A stretch of DNA of 64,000 bases, from positions 1 to 64,000 of the forward strand of contig JAUZSQ010000084.1 of the NCBI GenBank assembly GCA_030949325.1, given 5' to 3'. Of the stretch, positions 37,964 to 48,349 are shown one piece after another; position 1 is the stretch's first letter, and each line of letters opens with the position of its first letter. The stretch is from Sulfurovum sp. (GTDB lineage Bacteria; Campylobacterota; Campylobacteria; Campylobacterales; Sulfurovaceae). The notes under the pieces are model-generated. The model was not told the origin of the DNA and ran no database searches. It was given only the letters and a program-made list of their open reading frames with translations. The position numbers and the translations under genes were made by a program.

Positions 37964-38857
37964 CTACTCTCCCTGCATTAAGTCTATCATGAGCTTACGA
38001 GAAAAAAAGACAAATTTTTCAAATAAAGCAGAGTGGTATTTGTCTTTGTGATAAATCATCAAGAAATCACGTTTACACTCAAAATCTTGGATGGCTACTT
38101 GATAAAGTCTTTTGTCCAAGAGTTCTTTTTCTACAGCTATTTTGGAGATACAGGTTAAGCACTCTCTGTTCATCAAGATACTTTTGATAGATTCTGTGTG
38201 ACCTAATTCTAAAAATATATTGAGTTCATCGACAGATTCTTTGATATAGTCTAAGAATACTTCTCTCGTACCTGAGCCTTCTTCGCGTAATACCCAGCGT
38301 TTATCTACTAGCGTATCTAGGCTAGAAGCTTGGGCAAGTGTAGGGTCTGCTGTGACGATGAGGAGTTGGTCTATGGCAATTTTGTCTTTGATGATTTCAG
38401 AGCCTGAGACAAATCCTTCTACAAATCCTATATCAATACTCCCCTCTTTTATCATCTGTGCTATTTCTTTGGTATTGCCTTCTTTGAGCGTAATCTTCAC
38501 ATCAGGATACGCAGACATATAGCTACAAATAATCGTAGGCATGAGATAATCCACAATAGTAGTACTAGCCCCTACGCGTATCATGCCTTTGTTTTGGGAA
38601 TTTTTGAATTCGTATTCGATATCGCGTAATTTCTTAAATACAGGGTCTACCTCTTTGTGAAAAGCACGTCCGACTTCATTGAGTACAAGTTTTTTGTTGA
38701 TTCGGTCAAAGATAGGACGACCCAAGATATTTTCCAGCTCTTTAATAGACATAGAAATAGCCGATTGGCTCAATTTCATCTTCTTAGCAACATTGGTCAA
38801 ATGCCCCAAGGACACGACCTGTAAAAATATTTCTATCTGTCTGAGTGTTATTTTCAT
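37964..38857 (-). CDS. LysR-family transcriptional regulator
   Basis: A 297-residue regulator. The N-terminal winged helix-turn-helix is MKITLRQIEIFLQVVSLGHLTNVAKKMKLSQSAISMSIKELE; the effector domain starts GMIRVGASTTIVDYLMP and has the periplasmic-binding-like fold. The target is not evident: no metabolic gene is adjacent and it is not clearly divergent from a regulated operon. Confidence 0.9.
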   Translation of the reverse strand: MKITLRQIEIFLQVVSLGHLTNVAKKMKLSQSAISMSIKELENILGRPIFDRINKKLVLNEVGRAFHKEVDPVFKKLRDIEYEFKNSQNKGMIRVGASTTIVDYLMPTIICSYMSAYPDVKITLKEGNTKEIAQMIKEGSIDIGFVEGFVSGSEIIKDKIAIDQLLIVTADPTLAQASSLDTLVDKRWVLREEGSGTREVFLDYIKESVDELNIFLELGHTESIKSILMNRECLTCISKIAVEKELLDKRLYQVAIQDFECKRDFLMIYHKDKYHSALFEKFVFFSRKLMIDLMQGE

Positions 38858-38959
38858 ATGCCCTCTTTATGATTAATTATATCAAAAATATAGCACGATA
38901 GTAGAAATACTATCAATTAAATTGAATATGATGATGTAATACCTCTATTTATGCACACA

Positions 38960-40441
38960 TTATATCAAAGGGCTATCCATTTCCTTTGGAATCTCCAATC
39001 CCATGAGTTGTAATACGGTCGCTGCCACATTATTGAGTCCACAACCCTCTTTGACTTTACTCACACCCTCAGCCAAGACAAAACACCATACATCACCCAC
39101 AGTATGATTGGTCAAAGTATTGCCTTGGCTGTCTTTCATCTCTTCACAATTACCGTGGTCTGAGGTCAGTACGATGTTGTATCCGTCTTTTTGGGCTTTG
39201 CTGATAATCAAATCTAGTTCGGTATCAACAGTAGAGACGGCGATACAAGCTGCCTCATAATTGCCCGTATGTCCTACCATATCACCATTGGCGAAGTTGA
39301 CCACAATCAAATCATAAGAGGCATCCATCGCCGTAGCTACTGCCTTTCCTACTTGGTCTGCCGACATTTCAGGTTGTAAATCATAGGTTTTGACATTAGG
39401 ACTAGGAATCATCACACGACTTTCACCGATATAAGGCTCTTCTATCCCTCCATTGAGAAAAAAGGTCACATGGGCATACTTTTCGGTTTCTGCTGTATGC
39501 AGTTGTCTCAAATGGGCATCGCTTACTACCTCAGCCAAGGTATGATTGGGGGCTACTTTGGGAAAGAGTATAGGATAGGTAAAACTCGCATCATATTTGG
39601 TCATAGTCATAATATGTAAGGGCAAATGCTCTCTCTCAAAGCCATCAAAAGACGCTTCACCTAATGCTGACGTAATTTCTCTAACTCTATCGGAACGGAA
39701 GTTACTTACAAGCACAACATCATGCATTTGCATCCCTTCATATCCTTCAAAGGCAATAGGCAAGATAAACTCGTCCAATTCGTTCTTGTCATAACTTTGC
39801 TGTACATAGGCTTCTATAGAGACATCGGTCTTGGGGAAGGCTGAACGTATGGCATCATAGCCTTTTTGTACTCTCTCCCAACGGTTGTCTCTGTCCATAG
39901 TAAAGAAACGCCCTCCAAGCGTGGCAATAGTAATATCTTCATCACATATCGCTTCTATTTGCTTGATATAGCGATAAGCAGATGTAGGACTGACATCACG
40001 TCCATCGCTAATGAGATGCAAAAACACGCTTTTGCCCCTCTGCTTCATCAACTTTGCCAATCCTATGGTATGTGAGATATGAGAATGTACCCCTCCATCA
40101 CTAAGCAATCCAATCAAATGGACTCTGTCACTTTTTGCCAAGGTTTCATTCAGAGGTATATTACTTTCTATACTTTTATCTTCTAGTGCCAAAGAGACTT
40201 TGACCAAGTCTTGATACAAAATACGCCCTGCCCCTAAGGTCATGTGTCCGACTTCAGAATTGCCCATTTGACCCTTGGGTAATCCAACGCTGAGTCCATG
40301 TGTCGCAATCAAAGCACGAGGAGCAGAGGCGAAAAGTCTATCATAAGTGGGGGTCTTGGCATCTCTAAAGGCATTGCAAGTACTATCAGGTTTACAGCCA
40401 ATTCCATCGGTTATTATTAAAATCGTTTTATTTATAGACAT
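38960..40441 (-). CDS. gpmI: 2,3-bisphosphoglycerate-independent phosphoglycerate mutase
   Basis: Glycolytic mutase of the alkaline-phosphatase superfamily, 493 residues. The catalytic Ser lies in KGQMGNSEVGHMTLGAGR. Mn-binding motifs include SDGGVHSH, SDGRDVSPTSA, VNFANGDMVGHTGN and VLTSDHGNCEEM. Complete and typical for Campylobacterota, which usually have only this type. Confidence 0.96.
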   Translation of the reverse strand: MSINKTILIITDGIGCKPDSTCNAFRDAKTPTYDRLFASAPRALIATHGLSVGLPKGQMGNSEVGHMTLGAGRILYQDLVKVSLALEDKSIESNIPLNETLAKSDRVHLIGLLSDGGVHSHISHTIGLAKLMKQRGKSVFLHLISDGRDVSPTSAYRYIKQIEAICDEDITIATLGGRFFTMDRDNRWERVQKGYDAIRSAFPKTDVSIEAYVQQSYDKNELDEFILPIAFEGYEGMQMHDVVLVSNFRSDRVREITSALGEASFDGFEREHLPLHIMTMTKYDASFTYPILFPKVAPNHTLAEVVSDAHLRQLHTAETEKYAHVTFFLNGGIEEPYIGESRVMIPSPNVKTYDLQPEMSADQVGKAVATAMDASYDLIVVNFANGDMVGHTGNYEAACIAVSTVDTELDLIISKAQKDGYNIVLTSDHGNCEEMKDSQGNTLTNHTVGDVWCFVLAEGVSKVKEGCGLNNVAATVLQLMGLEIPKEMDSPLI

Positions 40442-40516
40442 TTTTATCTCTTTTCGTAATATTTAATTGAAATAATAGTAAAATAAACTTTCTAAATCTT
40501 TAATGAAAGTCCCTTT

Positions 40517-41575
40517 ATGTTATTTGAACTCTCTCAACTCTTAGATATGAGCCTCTTTGGTTACATTTCTGTCCGTGCTGGTCTTGCCTTTTTTATCGCT
40601 TTTGGTCTTACTTTATATAGTATGCCCAAATATTTAGCGTGGGCAATTTCCAAAAATGCCAATCAACCTATCAGTAAGTATGTCCCAGCTCACGAAAATA
40701 AACGCCATACACCTACTATGGGTGGAGCCATTTTCCTCATTGCCACACTCATTGCTATAGGTATCACTGTAGATTTGACCAATCCTTACATTTGGGGTGG
40801 TATCTTAACGCTCATCGGTTTTGGTCTCGTTGGATTCAAAGACGATTTGGGCAAAGTCTTAGCAGGAGACAACCTCGAAGGATTAACCCCACGAGGAAAA
40901 ATGCTCTTACAAGCCTTGGTAGCCTCTATGGCTACGGGGATACTCATTTATACGGGCTTTCCTACAGAGTTTTATATTCCTTTTCTCAAAACCCCTCTTT
41001 TTGACCTTGGCTACTTTGCCATACCTTTTTGGATACTCATCTTTTTGGCGACTACCAATGCTGTCAACCTTACCGATGGACTCGATGGCTTGGCTACGAT
41101 ACCCTCTGTCATTGCACTCTTTACCCTAGGGGCGATTGTTTATGTGACAGGACATGCTATTTTCTCACAATATATACTCATACCCAACATCAAAGGCGTA
41201 GGCGAAGTGATGATTTTAGCTTCTGCACTCTCAGGAGGATTACTTGGATTTTTGTGGTACAACTGCTACCCTGCTGAAGTGTTTATGGGCGACACTGGCA
41301 GTCTAGCCATTGGTGGATTTTTGGCATACCTAGCCATTCTAGGCAAGAGTGAAGTCCTCCTCATCCTCATTGGTATCATCTTTGTCATTGAGACCGTATC
41401 GGTTATCTTACAAGTGGGCAGTTATAAGCTCAGAAAAAAACGTATCTTCCTCATGGCACCCATACATCACCACTTTGAACTCAAAAACTGGGCAGAAAAT
41501 AAAATCATTGTACGTTTTTGGATGATTTCCTTTATTGCCAATATCTTGGCACTTATTTCTTTTAAGTTTAGATAA
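40517..41575 (+). CDS. mraY: Phospho-N-acetylmuramoyl-pentapeptide transferase
   Basis: Integral membrane enzyme that makes lipid I. 352 residues, about ten helices. Conserved sites: [24 protein letters not shown] (DD motif), [13 protein letters not shown] and the loop [22 protein letters not shown]. The stop overlaps the murD start (41575), so the two are coupled. Confidence 0.97.
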   Translation: MLFELSQLLDMSLFGYISVRAGLAFFIAFGLTLYSMPKYLAWAISKNANQPISKYVPAHENKRHTPTMGGAIFLIATLIAIGITVDLTNPYIWGGILTLIGFGLVGFKDDLGKVLAGDNLEGLTPRGKMLLQALVASMATGILIYTGFPTEFYIPFLKTPLFDLGYFAIPFWILIFLATTNAVNLTDGLDGLATIPSVIALFTLGAIVYVTGHAIFSQYILIPNIKGVGEVMILASALSGGLLGFLWYNCYPAEVFMGDTGSLAIGGFLAYLAILGKSEVLLILIGIIFVIETVSVILQVGSYKLRKKRIFLMAPIHHHFELKNWAENKIIVRFWMISFIANILALISFKFR

Positions 41576-42783
41576 TGACAAAACCTACACTCTTTGGCTA
41601 CGGACTCACCACCAAAGCTATTGCCCATACACTAGGTGGTGGCTGTACCTTCTATGATGACAAGACCACAAAAAGCTATGAAGATGAAGCAGGAAACACC
41701 ATACATCCCTCAAAGCTTTTTGACCCCAAGCAAAGTCACTTAGAAGTCACAACCCCTAGCCTACCTCCTTCGCATCCACTAATTCAATCTGCACAGCACT
41801 TGCTTAGTGAATATGACTACTTTGCCAAAGAAATGCCTTTTTCTATTTGGATTTCGGGAACAAATGGCAAAACGACTACCACACAAATGCTCACACATCT
41901 TTTGGCACACAAAGGAGCAGTGAGTGGAGGAAATATAGGTACACCTTTAGCAGCACTAGACCATAAGGCAAATATTTGGATACTAGAATCTAGCTCTTAT
42001 ACCCTAGAGCATACCAAAATTGCCTCTCCCAATATCTATCTGCTTCTGCCTATTACGCCTGACCATCTTGATTGGCATGGGGATTTTGATGCCTATAGCC
42101 AAGCCAAGCTTAGCCCTATTACTCGTATGAAAGAAGGAGAACTTGCCCTGATTCCCAAAGGATTGACACTTCCTAAAACCTCTGCCTATGTAGTAGAGTA
42201 TGATTCTGATGCTTTTTTATGTGAATACTTTGCACTTGATAGTACTAAGCTTCACTATAAAGGTGTATTTTTACAAGATGCCCTGCTTTCTTTGGCTATG
42301 ACTAAAGTACTCTTTGATAAGACAGACTATGATTTGATGAATACCTTTCAACGCGATGCCCACAGACAAGAAGAAATCTATGATGACCTTGCTAGACTGT
42401 GGGTCAATGACTCTAAGGCTACAAATGTTGATGCTAGTATTCAAGCCATACAGACCTACAGTAGCCAAAAGATACATCTCATACTTGGAGGAGAAGACAA
42501 AGGTATGGATTTAAAACCCCTTTTTATGCTGATGCAAGATAGGGATATACTCGTCTATGCGATTGGCAAAAATAGCCAAACCTTAGAGTCTCTAGCCACA
42601 TTGTATGGTATACAACTACAAATTTCACAGACCCTAGCCGTAGCTGTAGAAGAGATTGCCAAAGTATTAACACAAGAAGAAGTAGCCCTACTTTCTCCTT
42701 CTTCTGCTAGTTTTGACCAATTTACTTCTTATATACATAGGGGAGAATCTTTTATAGAGTTGGTAAAAACACTCAAAAAATAA
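41575..42783 (+). CDS. murD: UDP-N-acetylmuramoylalanine-D-glutamate ligase
   Basis: Cytoplasmic ATP-dependent ligase of peptidoglycan synthesis, 402 residues. The P-loop is WISGTNGKTTTTQML; further motifs are ILESSSYTLEHT, ITPDHLDWHG and WVNDSKATNVDAS. The C-terminal domain includes LILGGEDKGMDL and LLSPSSASFDQF. Shorter than the E. coli form, as is usual for this phylum. Confidence 0.95.
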   Translation: MTKPTLFGYGLTTKAIAHTLGGGCTFYDDKTTKSYEDEAGNTIHPSKLFDPKQSHLEVTTPSLPPSHPLIQSAQHLLSEYDYFAKEMPFSIWISGTNGKTTTTQMLTHLLAHKGAVSGGNIGTPLAALDHKANIWILESSSYTLEHTKIASPNIYLLLPITPDHLDWHGDFDAYSQAKLSPITRMKEGELALIPKGLTLPKTSAYVVEYDSDAFLCEYFALDSTKLHYKGVFLQDALLSLAMTKVLFDKTDYDLMNTFQRDAHRQEEIYDDLARLWVNDSKATNVDASIQAIQTYSSQKIHLILGGEDKGMDLKPLFMLMQDRDILVYAIGKNSQTLESLATLYGIQLQISQTLAVAVEEIAKVLTQEEVALLSPSSASFDQFTSYIHRGESFIELVKTLKK

Positions 42784-42823
42784 GTTATTTCACGTTTTTA
42801 GTGCGTATTTAAGGTTAATCCGT

Positions 42824-42829
42824 TATAAT
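42824..42829 (+). promoter_or_regulatory. -10 box of the tRNA-Phe promoter
   Basis: Perfect TATAAT, 40 bp before the mature tRNA, in the gap after murD. Confidence 0.6.
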
Positions 42830-42868
42830 TCTACCACTTAAATAATACTTCATATTTTTAAGCAGTGT

Positions 42869-42943
42869 GGCTTGGTAGCTCAGGGGTAGAGCAAAGGATT
42901 GAAAATCCTTGTGTCGACAGTTCGATTCTGTCTCGAGCCACCA
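42869..42943 (+). tRNA. tRNA-Phe (GAA)
   Basis: A 75-nt cloverleaf: 7-bp acceptor GGCTTGG/TCGAGCC (with two G-U pairs), D arm AGCTCAGGGGTAGAGC, anticodon arm AGGATT-GAAAATCCT with anticodon GAA, T arm with TTCGATT, and an encoded CCA end. Not in an operon; it has its own promoter. The following 43-bp to porin-promoter region (42944-43122) has no gene. Confidence 0.95.
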
Positions 42944-43122
42944 TCAATCCTTCCTCTTCAATTTCACCCACAAATACTTAAGGTTTCGTTTACTTTTCTT
43001 AAATAAATCCTCTTATTCTACTACTTTTACTCTATTTTATCCTCTATCTTAGCCCTTCAAAGCCCCTATATACAGTACTTCAAGGCAAATATTAACAAAC
43101 TGTTAACTTTTTATTAATTTTA

Positions 43123-43152
43123 TTGACATTTATAAACAAAACATGCTATAAT
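43123..43152 (+). promoter_or_regulatory. Strong sigma-70 promoter of the porin gene
   Basis: -35 TTGACA (43123-43128), 18-bp spacer, extended -10 TGCTATAAT with the hexamer at 43147-43152. Both hexamers are perfect, as expected for a very highly expressed porin. The start codon is at 43190, with AAGGAA upstream. Confidence 0.85.
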
Positions 43153-43189
43153 TCTTTCGTATTTAAATAAAACATTCAAGGAATTTAAA

Positions 43190-44434
43190 ATGAAAAAAGC
43201 ATTATTACTTTCAGTAGTAGCATCAACAATGATTATGGCTGGTGGAGACATCGTAGCCACAGAACCTGCAGTAGAAGCAGTAGCAGTAGAAGCTTCAACT
43301 TGGGACTTCACAGGACAAGGTGTACTTTATACACAAACAGTAGATGTATCTGGAAACAATGACCTTTTTGCTAATGAAACAACGTATGCAGGTTGGGGTA
43401 TCCAACTAGGTGCAACTGCAAGTGACCTATTTGCTGGTATTGGTGCTGGTGTTGAAGTTTCTGGTATCGTTGCTAGTACTGGTGATGCAGGATTCTATAA
43501 CGGTGGTGGAAATACAGGTACTACATCTGGTGGTCTTACACAAGCTTACTTAACTTATGGAATGGGTGCTACTAGCATCAAAGTTGGTCGTCAACAACTT
43601 CCAAAAAGCCTTTCTCCGTTTGCATATTCTGAAGGTTGGCAAATATTCAAAAATACATTTGATGCTGCTTTAATAGTAAATTCATCTGTTCCTAATACTA
43701 CACTTGTCTATGCAGCAGTTGGTAATGCTAATGGTTCTGTTGGGGCTTACCTCAATGAGGATGCATTTTCTCAAATTAATGAAAATGGTGATATAGTACA
43801 CATGGTGGCAGTTCAAAATAAATCTATTGATGGTTTAACATTGACTGGTACATACTATTTTGCTCCTGACTTTAAAACGGATGGTAATGACCTTTCAGCT
43901 GTATGGGGAGATGCTAAATATAATGCGGGTTCATTTAACGTAGCCGTACAAGGTGGTCAAATAGACCCAGGTGATATGGAAGTTACCACTGCATTTGGTG
44001 GTAAAATTGGTGCTAAATTTGGTATGTTTACTGCAATGGCAGCCTATTCATCTGTAGATCAAGATGGTGTTATGGGTATTACTAACTTAGCCACAGGTGT
44101 TAAATCTCCACTTTATACGCAAATGCTTCTAGATAATGTTAGTCAATATCACGCAGCTCCCGGTTCAGAGTTTGTAAAAGTTGGTGCTACAGCTAAAGTT
44201 CTTGGTGGTACAGTCAAGGCTTTCTATGGTGCAGGAACAAATGATATTGATCAAACTAAAGGTAACTATACTGAATTTGATTTAATGTATGTTACAAAAA
44301 TTTCAGAGAATGTTAAATTCTTTGCTGCTTATGCTTATACTGATGATGATATGTATACTACTGACACTGCTACAGGTACAAGACCATCAGCAAATAACTT
44401 TATTCGTTTCTGGGCAAGATATAACTTTAACTAG
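43190..44434 (+). CDS. Major outer membrane porin (Campylobacter MOMP/OprD-like)
   Basis: A 414-residue beta-barrel porin. It has a signal peptide MKKALLLSVVASTMIMAGG, then an Ala/Val/Glu-rich linker and alternating beta-strands rich in Gly, Tyr and Thr. The stretch TQAYLTYGMGATSIKVGRQQLPKSLSPFAYSEGW is typical of the Campylobacterota porin family, and the last residue is preceded by an aromatic-rich strand (FIRFWARYNFN). Codon use is strongly biased, consistent with high expression. Flanked by a strong promoter and a terminator, so monocistronic. Confidence 0.9.
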   Translation: MKKALLLSVVASTMIMAGGDIVATEPAVEAVAVEASTWDFTGQGVLYTQTVDVSGNNDLFANETTYAGWGIQLGATASDLFAGIGAGVEVSGIVASTGDAGFYNGGGNTGTTSGGLTQAYLTYGMGATSIKVGRQQLPKSLSPFAYSEGWQIFKNTFDAALIVNSSVPNTTLVYAAVGNANGSVGAYLNEDAFSQINENGDIVHMVAVQNKSIDGLTLTGTYYFAPDFKTDGNDLSAVWGDAKYNAGSFNVAVQGGQIDPGDMEVTTAFGGKIGAKFGMFTAMAAYSSVDQDGVMGITNLATGVKSPLYTQMLLDNVSQYHAAPGSEFVKVGATAKVLGGTVKAFYGAGTNDIDQTKGNYTEFDLMYVTKISENVKFFAAYAYTDDDMYTTDTATGTRPSANNFIRFWARYNFN

Positions 44435-44468
44435 TCTTTGGACTTAGTTAGAAGTATCTTACTTCCCT

Positions 44469-44495
44469 AGCGTTTAGGCTTTGTGCCTAAACGCT
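44469..44495 (+). terminator. Rho-independent terminator of the porin gene
   Basis: An 11-bp perfect stem AGCGTTTAGGC / GCCTAAACGCT with a 5-nt loop, followed by ATTCTTTCTTTATT. Confidence 0.9.
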
Positions 44496-44600
44496 ATTCT
44501 TTCTTTATTAATCTTTCTTCTTCTGTGTTTATATTTCTACAACTTCTCTTTATTACATGAATATTTGGCTATAATAAGCTAAAATCCTAAAGAAGTAAGT

Positions 44601-45927
44601 ATGTCAGATTCCCAATCAAATTCTAAAAAAATTACACCTTGTCAGCCTTGGCTGTACCAAAAATCTTGTCGATAGTGAAGTCATGCTTGGAAGACTACAA
44701 TCTTATGAGATGACCGATGACAATACACAAGCAGATGTTATTATCATCAATACCTGTGGCTTTATTGATGCAGCCAAAGAAGAGAGTATCAATACTATCC
44801 TTGACTTACATGAGCAAAGAAAAAAAGACTCTATACTTGTAGTCTCAGGTTGTCTCACCGAACGCTATCGTGAAGAAATTCAAGCCGATATGCCAGAAGT
44901 TGATATTTTTACTGGTGTAGGTGATTATGAAAAGATTGATGCACTGATTGCTTCTAAGCAAAGTACTTTTTCACCTGAAGTGTATTTGGCCACTGACACC
45001 TCCAATAGAGTCATTACAGGTTCTAACTATCATGCCTATATCAAAATAGCCGAAGGCTGTAATCAAGTCTGTTCTTTTTGTGCGATTCCTAGCTTTAAAG
45101 GTAAATTACATTCTCGTACCCTCAGTTCTATTGTCAAAGAAGTAGAAGCCTTGATTACAAGAGGCTATTATGACTTTTCTTTTATCTCCCAAGACTCTTC
45201 TAGCTATGGACGTGATATGAAGATGTCCAATGGACTCATCTCTCTCGTAAAAGGTATAGAGAAACTCTCAGGCATCCAATCTGCTCGTATTTTGTACCTC
45301 TATCCCAGTACGACCACCTTTGGACTCATTGATACGATTGCAGATTCTAAAGTCTTTCAAACCTACTTTGATATGCCAATTCAGCACATTGAAGACAAAA
45401 TGCTCAGAACCATGAAGCGTGGATTTGGAGAAAACAAAACCATAGCACTACTAGAATACATGAAGTCAAAGCCTAATGCCTTTGTACGTACTTCACTCAT
45501 TGCAGGACATCCTGAAGAGAATGAAGTCTATTTCAAACGTTTATGTGACTTTATGCAAAGCTTTAAATTTGATAGGTTCAATACCTTTAGCTACTCCAAT
45601 GAAGAGACTACTTCTGCGTATACACTCACCCAAGTCCCCCAAGAGACCATTGATAGCAGAGCCCAAATACTAGGCAATATCGCAGAAGAGTGTACGCTTG
45701 ATTCTCTTGACGCGATGATAGGACAAAGCTATACCATCGTCATCGATGGAGAAAGTGATGAACATGAATACTTACTTTCGGCTAGACCTCTCATCTGGGC
45801 TGTAGATATTGATGGAGAAATACTCATTAATGATACCTCAGAACTTAGTATTACCTATGGTAAAACCTATGAAGCAAAGATTACCCAACGGGTAGGTACA
45901 CAACTTTTAGCCACTTTAGTGGTCTAA
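44601..45927 (+). CDS. rimO: Ribosomal protein S12 methylthiotransferase RimO (frameshifted near the start)
   Basis: Radical SAM enzyme that methylthiolates Asp of protein S12. The ATG at 44601 is followed after 8 codons by seven A (44625-44631). Adjusting the run gives KKLHLVSLGCTKNLVDSEVMLGRL, the expected first motif with its cluster Cys. Next are VIINTCGFI and VVSGC (other Cys of the N-terminal cluster), the SAM motif GCNQVCSFCAIP and a TRAM domain at the end. tilS begins immediately after the stop. Frameshift probably a sequence error. Confidence 0.92.
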
Positions 45928-46902
45928 ATGTTAGCCCTAGATACTTCTGCTTTACGCAATAAACACAACCTCTTGGCATTCTCAGCAGGGGTCGATTCCT
46001 CCGCACTGTTTTTTTTACTCCAAGAAGAAGGTATCTCTTTTGATATTGCCATAGTCAATTACCAAACAAGAGAGCAAAGCAAAGAAGAATTACGCCATGC
46101 CAAAGCCTTGGCAAAAAAATACAAGCTTTTTTGTCACCATATCAATGCCCCACATTATCCCACACATTTTGAAGAAAAAGCCAGAACCTTTCGTTATGAA
46201 TTTTTTGAATCTCTTATACAAATAGAAGGCTATGACAATCTGCTCACTGCCCATCAACTCGATGACCAACTCGAATGGCTACTCATGCGTCTAAGCCGTG
46301 GTGCAGGACTTTACGAACTCTTAGGACTACACAGTATCACCCAAAAACCCTCATATAAACTCATTCGTCCTTTATTATCCCATCCAAAAGCATCGCTTTT
46401 AGACTATCTAAATACACATCAACATCCCTATTTTATTGACCAAAGTAATAGTGATGAGAAATATGAGAGAAATCAATTTAGACAATCTTTTAGCCATCCA
46501 TTTATGCAAAAATATAGCCAAGGGATTCAACGCAGTTTTGCCTATCTTCATCAAGACAAAGCCCTACTAGAAAGTGGATTTGAGACGATATATCAAGAAG
46601 GTTCTTTGTATATTATCAAATTATATGAAGCCAAAAGCAAAGCCAAAGCCTGTGACCTCAGACTCAAACAATTGGGCTATCTACTCTCTGCTTCCCAACG
46701 CAAAGAAATTACACAAGAGGGTTCACTCGTCATTGGAGAGAAATGGGCGATAGAAAGTAAAGACGATTTGGTCTATATTTCTCCTTATCTTGACATAGCT
46801 ATGCCTAAAACATTTAAAGAGAGTTGTCGTGTAGCCAAAATCCCCAACAAAATAAGAGCCTATCTCTTTCAAGAAGACATCTCTCCTTCTAGTCTCCCTT
46901 AG
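45928..46902 (+). CDS. tilS: tRNA(Ile)-lysidine synthase
   Basis: Modifies C34 of tRNA-Ile(CAU) with lysine. 324 residues; PP-loop LLAFSAGVDSSALFFLL near the N-terminus and the catalytic-domain motif HQLDDQLEWLLMRLSRGAGL. Short form without the large C-terminal domain, as in Helicobacter relatives. It adjoins rimO with no gap and overlaps the convergent recombinase gene by 14 bp. Confidence 0.94.
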   Translation: MLALDTSALRNKHNLLAFSAGVDSSALFFLLQEEGISFDIAIVNYQTREQSKEELRHAKALAKKYKLFCHHINAPHYPTHFEEKARTFRYEFFESLIQIEGYDNLLTAHQLDDQLEWLLMRLSRGAGLYELLGLHSITQKPSYKLIRPLLSHPKASLLDYLNTHQHPYFIDQSNSDEKYERNQFRQSFSHPFMQKYSQGIQRSFAYLHQDKALLESGFETIYQEGSLYIIKLYEAKSKAKACDLRLKQLGYLLSASQRKEITQEGSLVIGEKWAIESKDDLVYISPYLDIAMPKTFKESCRVAKIPNKIRAYLFQEDISPSSLP

Positions 46903-47728
46903 CCAAAGGGTGGGCTTTCATATAGTCTTGCCTCTTTTTGAGCGACCCCAATTTGGTATAGACTTGTGTCGTTGCCATAGTCTCATGTCCCAAAAGCTCA
47001 CTCACATCAGCAATACGCGCACCATGATTCAGTAGATGTGTGGCAAAAGAGTGACGCAATTGATGGGGTGTGACCTTTAAGCCATGAGACTTAAATACTT
47101 TGGTCAAAATATAACGTAATTGTGCTGTATTCATCGGCTTTTCAGACTTCTCAAAAAGATACACTTTAGGTGCATAGCTTTGTCTATACCTAGTAATAAG
47201 CTGATACAAGGATAGCAATAAAGGCAGTTCTCGTGTTTTATTACCCTTGCCCTCTATACGTACCCACTGTGCTTTAATCGCTTCGAGTTTCAAACCACTT
47301 AGCTCAGAGATACGCAATCCCAAACCATACAACATAGAGAGTAGCAATTGTTCTTGGATAGTGGATTGCGCTAAGACCTCTTTGATATATTGCTCTTCAA
47401 TAGGCTTAGGCAAACTTGCCACTACTTTAATCGCTTCATCGCCTATGAGTTTGATATCCATCGTACATTGTTCTTGCATATACTTGACAAAAGAACGTAT
47501 CGCAGAGAGTTTTTTGACAATGGTTTTTTTGTGTTGTTTGACAATAGCAAAGCGAAAAGGGGTAATATCAAGGATATACAGTGTTTCTTCTTCTCTTGGT
47601 TGACTCACAGACAACATTTGACGCAGGGCTACTTCATAGGTGACAATAGAATGCTTTGAGTATCCTCGTATATCATAGAGATAACCCAAAAATTCTTTGG
47701 CTAAGTCTTGAAATTTATCTTGTATCAT
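46889..47728 (-). CDS. Tyrosine recombinase (XerC/D-like)
   Basis: A 279-residue site-specific recombinase with an N-terminal SAM-like domain (EFLGYLYDIRGYSKHSIVTYEVALRQML). Catalytic residues are all present: Arg in LGLRISELSGL, Lys region GKGNKTRELPL, His-Arg in TPHQLRHSFATHLL, His in LLGHETMATTQ and Tyr in VYTKL. It is shorter than the XerH recombinase of the phylum, so whether it resolves chromosome dimers or serves another role is open. It follows the acyltransferase gene with a 4-bp overlap. Confidence 0.88.
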   Translation of the reverse strand: MIQDKFQDLAKEFLGYLYDIRGYSKHSIVTYEVALRQMLSVSQPREEETLYILDITPFRFAIVKQHKKTIVKKLSAIRSFVKYMQEQCTMDIKLIGDEAIKVVASLPKPIEEQYIKEVLAQSTIQEQLLLSMLYGLGLRISELSGLKLEAIKAQWVRIEGKGNKTRELPLLLSLYQLITRYRQSYAPKVYLFEKSEKPMNTAQLRYILTKVFKSHGLKVTPHQLRHSFATHLLNHGARIADVSELLGHETMATTQVYTKLGSLKKRQDYMKAHPLAKGD

Positions 47729-48345
47729 AAAGTAGTATACATCAACATCTTTTCACGCAAATAACGCTTGGCTTCCTCATGAGACATCCCTTCTAAAGAG
47801 AGACTTTGTATATAAAAATCTATACGAGAAAAGGGTTTGGGAATAATAAACTTATCCCAACTCTTTAACTCCCAATACGCAGACGCACGAAAGCTCATCA
47901 CAAAGATAGGCAATTTACTCTTCAAAGCAATCCCTACAGCACCATCACCCATACTGTGTCTTGGACCTTTGGGACCATCGGGGGTAATGAGTACTTCTTC
48001 TCCACTTTTGATACTCTTGAATGCTTGAAATAAGACTTGTTTAGCCCCTTTTCGAGACGACCCTCGTAAGGCACGAATCTTCAATAGTCCCAAAGTCTTA
48101 GCAATTAACGCTCCATCAAAATGCGAAGAGATAATAGCCGAAGCAGGATGTTTTTTATGAATCGCTCTATAGGCTTGGGGGGTCATCAACAACTCTGCAT
48201 GCCATGTAACACAGACATGCTGCCTATCATCTATAGGGGTAATATAATGGAATTTCTTACCTGTGCTATGCCAAATAATACGGATAAAGAGATAAATCAA
48301 ACGAGGAAGAACTAGGCTTCCTAGTTGACGTAAGAAAGATTTCAT
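47725..48345 (-). CDS. DUF374 lysophospholipid acyltransferase-like membrane protein
   Basis: A 206-residue protein of the DUF374 family, related to LPLAT acyltransferases. The N-terminal hydrophobic helix and CVTWHAELLMTPQAYR, IISSHFDGALIAKTLG, RALRGSSRKGAKQ and ITPDGPKGPRHSM are signature lines; the TPDGPKGPR block is the phosphate-binding region. Likely acts in outer-envelope lipid synthesis. Lies 4 bp after miaB. Confidence 0.85.
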   Translation of the reverse strand: MKSFLRQLGSLVLPRLIYLFIRIIWHSTGKKFHYITPIDDRQHVCVTWHAELLMTPQAYRAIHKKHPASAIISSHFDGALIAKTLGLLKIRALRGSSRKGAKQVLFQAFKSIKSGEEVLITPDGPKGPRHSMGDGAVGIALKSKLPIFVMSFRASAYWELKSWDKFIIPKPFSRIDFYIQSLSLEGMSHEEAKRYLREKMLMYTTL

Positions 48346-48349
48346 AGGC

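Noticed and set aside
44601-44640. Programmed frameshift at the A7 run of rimO.
   Set aside because: Similar one-base slips occur throughout the window in unrelated genes, so a common sequencing cause is more likely.
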